The notes under the pieces: generated by a model
The model's database searches: none
Told to the model about the DNA's origin: nothing
What the model saw: the letters and a program-made list of their open reading frames with translations, nothing else
NCBI GenBank assembly: GCA_017525225.1
Contig: JAFXTB010000069.1
Location: 1 to 40,568 of the forward strand
Origin: Kiritimatiellia bacterium
GTDB taxonomy: Bacteria > Verrucomicrobiota > Kiritimatiellia > RFP12 > UBA1067
Direction of reading: 5' to 3'
Length of the DNA stretch: 40,568 nt
Shown here: piece by piece, positions 37,213 to 40,568 of the stretch
How the letters are laid out: every line of letters begins with the position of its first letter
How positions within the stretch are numbered: the first letter of the stretch is position 1
Position numbers and translations under genes: made by a program

Positions 37213-37224
37213 GGCTCGAACTCC

Positions 37225-37923
37225 TTACTCGCCGTCCGCCGCAAGCACGCAGGGGACGCCCACGCCCATCGTGGAGGACAGCGTGAGGGATCTGATGAAT
37301 GCGCCCTTGACCGTCGCGGGACGCGCCGACTGGATCGCCTCGACGACCGCCTTGACGTTGGCCACGAGCTTGTCGGCCTCGAACGAGAGCTTGCCCGCTA
37401 TGACCGACACATTGCCCGTCTTGTCCATGCGGAAGTCGACCTTGCCGGCCTTCGCCTCCTTGACAGCCGTGGCGGGGTCGTCTGTGACGGTGCCCGTCTT
37501 GGGGTTGGGCATCAGGCCGCGAGGACCCAGGACGCGGGCGCACTTGCGTACGCTCTTCATGGCCTCCGTCGTGGCGATGGCCACGTCGAAGTCCGTCCAG
37601 CTTTCCTTGGTGACCTTCTCAATGAGATCGTCGAGACCCACGAAATCGGCGCCGGCCTCCCTCGCCTGGTCGGCATGCTCGCCGCCGGCGAAGACCGCCA
37701 CCTTGATCTTCTTGCCCGACCCGGCGGGCAGCTTGACCGTCCCGCGGACGGGGGTGTCGGTCTTGCGGAAATCCACGCCCAGACGCATGTAGACGTCAAG
37801 CGTCTCGTCGAACTTCTTGGAGCCCGGATGGGCCTTGATGAACGCCACTGCCTCGTTGATGGACACAGGGGCCTTGGGGGCCGCCTTGGCGATGGCGCGA
37901 TACTTCTTGCCGTGTTTGGACAT
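37225..37923 (-). CDS. rplA: 50S ribosomal protein L1
   Basis: 232 aa, normal length. The L1 signature CARVLGPRGLMPNPKTGTV and the basic N-terminal segment are diagnostic, and the FIRSLTLSSTMGVGV ending is typical. L1 forms the mobile stalk near the E site and commonly represses the L11-L1 operon by binding its mRNA. GAGGGAG stands about eight bases before the ATG. It follows rplK by 19 bases. Confidence 0.98.
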   Translation of the reverse strand: MSKHGKKYRAIAKAAPKAPVSINEAVAFIKAHPGSKKFDETLDVYMRLGVDFRKTDTPVRGTVKLPAGSGKKIKVAVFAGGEHADQAREAGADFVGLDDLIEKVTKESWTDFDVAIATTEAMKSVRKCARVLGPRGLMPNPKTGTVTDDPATAVKEAKAGKVDFRMDKTGNVSVIAGKLSFEADKLVANVKAVVEAIQSARPATVKGAFIRSLTLSSTMGVGVPCVLAADGE

Positions 37924-37942
37924 TCTAGAACTCCCTCTGCGG

Positions 37943-38368
37943 TCAGTCGACCACCTCGATGCCCATGTTGCGCGCGGTGCCGGCGATCATGCGCATCGCG
38001 GCCTCGACGTCGGTCGTGTTCAGGTCGGCCTTCTTCATCTCGACGATCTTGGCGAGCTGCGCCTTGGTGACCTTGCCGACCTTGTTCTTGTTCGGCACGC
38101 CCGAACCCTTGGCGAGCCCCGCCTCCTTCTTCAGGAGCACGCTCGCGGGCGGCGACTTGAACTGCAGCGAGAAGCTGCGGTCCTGGTAAACGGTGATGAT
38201 GACGGGGATCACAAGCCCCGCCTGTTTCTGCGTCTTGGCATTGAACTCCTTGCAGAACTGCATGATGTTCACGCCGGCGGAGCCGAGCGCAGGTCCGACA
38301 GGCGGCGCGGGATTCGCGGCACCGGCCGGAATCTGGAGCTTGACGACGCCCTTGACTTTCTTGGCCAT
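37943..38368 (-). CDS. rplK: 50S ribosomal protein L11
   Basis: 141 aa. It has the typical N-terminal domain ([34 protein letters not shown]) with the Pro-rich hinge, and a C-terminal rRNA-binding domain ([25 protein letters not shown]). L11 forms the GTPase-associated centre and is needed for stringent factor activation in bacteria that have it. AAGGTA precedes the ATG. Confidence 0.98.
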   Translation of the reverse strand: MAKKVKGVVKLQIPAGAANPAPPVGPALGSAGVNIMQFCKEFNAKTQKQAGLVIPVIITVYQDRSFSLQFKSPPASVLLKKEAGLAKGSGVPNKNKVGKVTKAQLAKIVEMKKADLNTTDVEAAMRMIAGTARNMGIEVVD

Positions 38369-38447
38369 TTTCTACCTTGCTTTTCTTTTCTTGTTCCGCG
38401 GCCCCTCCCGGCATCCTACCGGTACGGACGGGACCGCACGACACGCC

Positions 38448-39059
38448 TCAGCCGGCAGGAGCATTGGCAAGCTCCTCGGGAGCCACCTTCTCCACCTGCC
38501 AGTATTCGGCGTCGACAGGGACCGTGCGACTGAAGACGGATACTTCAATCTTGAGTTTGGCCTTGTCGGGATCAACCATTGAAACGACGCCCGTCAAACC
38601 CATGAACGGGCCGTCGTTTATCTTCACCGTGTCTTTCACGGAGAAATCTATCTTGGGACGCGGCTTGTCCGCCGCATCCGCGGGCTTGTTGAGGAGGATC
38701 GCGTCCACCTCCGACTGCTTCAGGGGCTGGGGATACTGCGTAAGCCACGAGCCTATCACCCCGGGCGTCTCGCGAAGGAACTGCCATGTACGCGCGAATA
38801 CGGCCTTCTTCCCCGTCGACGGATCGATTCCGCGCGCATCGTCGTAGAGCGCAAGCTGCACCAGCACGTACCCCGGGAAGAACTTCCTGTTGAATGTGCG
38901 GGTCTTGCCCTCCCTCTTCTCGGTCACACGCTCTGAGGGGATGATGCATTCGCCGATGAACTCGCCCATCTCCTCGAGCTTCTTGCGGGCGTCGATCGAC
39001 TTCTTCACCTTGTTTTCCTGCCCCGTGAGGGCATGGAGCACAAACCATTCCTTCTTCAT
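38448..39059 (-). CDS. nusG: Transcription termination/antitermination factor NusG
   Basis: 203 aa. The NGN domain starts with EWFVLHALTGQENKVKKSI and contains FFPGYVLVQL, the RNA-polymerase-binding face. The C-terminal KOW domain has VKINDGPFMGLTGVVSMVD. NusG links RNA polymerase with Rho and the ribosome. It is about 20 residues longer than E. coli NusG, with the extra length in the NGN-KOW region (ARGIDPSTGKKAVFART and PADAADKPRPKID). The ATG at 39059 has GGGAGGG about six bases upstream; the frame extends ten codons further without support. Confidence 0.97.
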   Translation of the reverse strand: MKKEWFVLHALTGQENKVKKSIDARKKLEEMGEFIGECIIPSERVTEKREGKTRTFNRKFFPGYVLVQLALYDDARGIDPSTGKKAVFARTWQFLRETPGVIGSWLTQYPQPLKQSEVDAILLNKPADAADKPRPKIDFSVKDTVKINDGPFMGLTGVVSMVDPDKAKLKIEVSVFSRTVPVDAEYWQVEKVAPEELANAPAG

Positions 39060-39075
39060 CGGACCCTCCCGTCGA

Positions 39076-39276
39076 TCATGCGCCGGCATGCACGAGCTGG
39101 ATGAACAGCTGTATGGCCTTGTCGCACACCAGCGTGGTGACGGCCAGAATGCAGATGAACGCTATGACCACCAGCGTGGAATCGTACAATTCACGCCTGC
39201 CAGGCCACGACACACGCTTCGCCTCGCCCTTGACCTCGGCCAGGTAGCCTCTCAACCTGCTGAAAAAATCCTTCAT
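39076..39276 (-). CDS. secE: Preprotein translocase subunit SecE
   Basis: 66 aa, the short single-TM form. A cytoplasmic amphipathic helix with the conserved KRVSWPGRREL is followed by one TM helix (about 33-55, TLVVIAFICILAVTTLVC). SecE clamps SecY in the translocon. GAGGA precedes the ATG. The order tRNA-Trp, secE, nusG, rplK is the conserved bacterial arrangement. Confidence 0.96.
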   Translation of the reverse strand: MKDFFSRLRGYLAEVKGEAKRVSWPGRRELYDSTLVVIAFICILAVTTLVCDKAIQLFIQLVHAGA

Positions 39277-39293
39277 CTCGTCCTCGTGACTTT

Positions 39294-39367
39294 TGGCAGG
39301 GTAGGAGGGAATCGAACCCCCATAGGCGGTTTTGGAGACCGCTGCACTGCCATTGTGCTACTACCCT
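39294..39367 (-). tRNA. tRNA-Trp (anticodon CCA)
   Basis: 74 nt including an encoded CCA. The 7-bp acceptor stem AGGGTAG/CTACCCT, D arm (GCAC-GTGC), anticodon stem GCGGT/ACCGC with loop CTCCAAA (anticodon at 39335-39333) and T arm with TTCGATT all fold. It lies between rpmG and secE, as in many bacteria. Confidence 0.97.
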
Positions 39368-39386
39368 AGAAAGAGCATCGTGAAGA

Positions 39387-39539
39387 CTACTTCACTTCCT
39401 TGTGTCCGGTCCGCTTGCGGCAGAACGGGCAGAACTTGGACTTCTCGACACGCTCGGTCATCGTACGCTTGTTGCGCGTCGTAGTGTAGTTGCGGCGCTT
39501 GCACTCGGTGCAGGCCAGGATTGCCAGATCTCTCGGCAT
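39387..39539 (-). CDS. rpmG: 50S ribosomal protein L33
   Basis: 50 aa. It reads MPRDLAILACTECKRRNY, then TTTRNKRTMTERVEKSKFC, PFCRKRTGHKEVK. Two CxxC pairs (CTEC and CPFC) make this the zinc-binding form of L33. The KSKFCPFCRKRTGHKE ending is typical. AAGG lies about nine bases before the ATG. It follows tuf by 104 bp and is followed 19 bp later by tRNA-Trp. Confidence 0.96.
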   Translation of the reverse strand: MPRDLAILACTECKRRNYTTTRNKRTMTERVEKSKFCPFCRKRTGHKEVK

Positions 39540-39553
39540 TTTGCCAACCTTCC

Positions 39554-39634
39554 GTCTTCAGGAGAATCGAACCCGCCCCGGAACCCGGACGGCCACGCGG
39601 CGGCCGGGTCCGGGATGGGCCTCTCACAGAAGAC
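39554..39634 (-). other. tRNA-like or structured spacer between tuf and rpmG
   Basis: On the minus strand the 81-nt segment starts with GTCTTC and ends with GAAGAC (six pairs). A canonical T-loop GGTTCGATTC precedes the 3' strand, as in a real tRNA, but its stem has mismatches. The middle is one very G+C-rich hairpin (CCCGGA and CCCGG pairing with CCGGG and TTCCGGG) in place of D and anticodon arms, so no anticodon is recognisable. It could be a decayed tRNA or an attenuator. Confidence 0.45.
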
Positions 39635-39643
39635 CTTTGCTTC

Positions 39644-40568
39644 TTACTTGATCACCTGCGACACCGTGCCGGCGCCGACCGTGCGGCCACCCTCGCGGAT
39701 GGCGAAGCGCATCTTGTCCTCGAGCGCGACAGGGGCGATCAGCTTGACGGTGATCTCCACGTTGTCGCCAGGCATCACCATCTCGACGCCCTCGGGGAGC
39801 TGGATGTCGCCCGTCACGTCCGTCGTACGGATGTAGAACTGGGGACGATAGCCCTTCATGAACGCCGTGTGGCGGCCGCCCTCTTCCTTCGTGAGGACGT
39901 ACACCTGGCCCTTGAACTCGGTGTGCGGCGTGATGGAGCCGGGCTTCGCGAGCACCTGGCCGCGCTGCACCTCTTCCTTCTTCGTACCGCGCAGGAGGCA
40001 GCCGATGTTGTCGCCGGCCTGGCCCTGGTCGAGCAGCTTGCGGAACATCTCAACGCCCGTCACCGTCGTCTTCTGGGTCGGCTTGATACCGACGATCTCG
40101 ACTTCCTCGTTCACCTTGATCACGCCGCGCTCGACACGGCCAGTAACCACCGTGCCGCGACCTTCGATCGAGAAGATGTCCTCGATAGGCATGAGGAACG
40201 GCTTGTCAAGCTCGCGAACGGGCTCGGGGATGTAGGAATCCAGCGCGTCCATGAGCTCGGTGATGCACTTGCACGCCGGATCGTCGGCGGAAGCGGCCTG
40301 GGTGGCGGGGAACGCCGCACCGCGGATCACGGGAGCGTTGTCGCCGTCGTACTCGTACTTGGAAAGCAGCTCGCGGACCTCCATCTCGACGAGGTCGAGC
40401 ATCTCCGCATCTTCAACGAGATCGCACTTGTTGAGGAACACGACGATCTTCGGCACGCCCACCTGGCGGGCCAGAAGCACGTGCTCGCGCGTCTGCGGCA
40501 TCGCGCCGTCGACGGCGGAGACCACGAGGATCGCGCCATCCATCTGCGCCGCGCCGGTGATCATGTTC
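39644..40568 (-). CDS. tuf: Elongation factor Tu (5' end outside window)
   Basis: About 307 C-terminal residues are present; roughly the first 95, including the Walker A motif, lie beyond the right edge. Visible features are [18 protein letters not shown], the guanine-specific NKCD motif, [13 protein letters not shown] in domain 2 and the typical [14 protein letters not shown] and [10 protein letters not shown] of domain 3, ending in VSQVIK. EF-Tu delivers aminoacyl-tRNA to the ribosome. It is the first visible gene of the operon running through rpmG, tRNA-Trp, secE, nusG and rplKAJL. Confidence 0.98.
   Translation of the reverse strand, partial: NMITGAAQMDGAILVVSAVDGAMPQTREHVLLARQVGVPKIVVFLNKCDLVEDAEMLDLVEMEVRELLSKYEYDGDNAPVIRGAAFPATQAASADDPACKCITELMDALDSYIPEPVRELDKPFLMPIEDIFSIEGRGTVVTGRVERGVIKVNEEVEIVGIKPTQKTTVTGVEMFRKLLDQGQAGDNIGCLLRGTKKEEVQRGQVLAKPGSITPHTEFKGQVYVLTKEEGGRHTAFMKGYRPQFYIRTTDVTGDIQLPEGVEMVMPGDNVEITVKLIAPVALEDKMRFAIREGGRTVGAGTVSQVIK

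Noticed and set aside
39361-39627. 88-codon minus frame over rpmG
   Set aside because: It is an out-of-frame reading of the L33 gene and the structured spacer; the L33 frame has the zinc motifs.

Overview
The window looks like a chromosomal segment of a G+C-rich Gram-negative bacterium from the PVC superphylum, most likely a Kiritimatiellota (Kiritimatiellae) or related Verrucomicrobiota lineage from a gut or other carbohydrate-rich habitat. The placement is an inference. It rests on very large secreted LamG/MBG/LRR and beta-helix proteins, a dense set of secreted glycan-active enzymes, a tiny lipoprotein and a coiled-coil protein of a type I associate with PVC genomes, and slightly rearranged ribosomal operons. 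No phage, insertion sequence or CRISPR array is visible.

Layout from left to right (nearly everything is on the minus strand, so operons read right to left). 1-1615: a truncated HAD phosphatase and gap (GAPDH) with its own promoter. 1713-5050: rpmI-rplT, a DMT-family exporter and a secreted toroid-type protein, probably one operon. 5150-8296: a 1048-aa modular surface protein. 8479-16307: a probable operon tpiA, SMP-30-like propeller, [9-bp repeats], dCMP deaminase, UvrD-type helicase, YfhO-like membrane protein and GT-C-like membrane protein. 16505-16864: an Anabaena sensory rhodopsin transducer (ASRT) family gene. 16987-30792: a 14-kb run of five genes in one direction, consisting of a 1390-aa beta-helix protein, an SGNH esterase, a 1517-aa SGNH plus GH10 fusion, an agarase-like GH and a GH65/GH95-like enzyme. 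I read this as a xylan or complex-glycan degradation operon. 30894-33456: coiled-coil protein, lipoprotein, RluA-type pseudouridine synthase and a two-TM protein.

The only plus-strand block is tgt-yajC-LysM protein (33630-36091), which ends at a strong hairpin terminator shared with the opposing ribosomal operon. That operon (40568 down to 36177) is tuf(partial)-rpmG-tRNA-Trp-secE-nusG-rplK-rplA-rplJ-rplL. It stops at the terminator instead of continuing into rpoBC.

The signals most worth a second look are: (i) 9-bp tandem repeats of one consensus at two places, once between genes and once in frame inside an RluA-family enzyme, next to a 12-mer identical to part of the Illumina adapter; (ii) another 9-bp-periodic, AT-rich tract between rplJ and rplL; (iii) the SGNH-GH10 fusion and the operon around it; (iv) a shared extended -10 promoter motif (TGGTATNAT); (v) an L,D-transpeptidase-like protein that has lost its catalytic core; and (vi) a tRNA-like structured spacer between tuf and rpmG.
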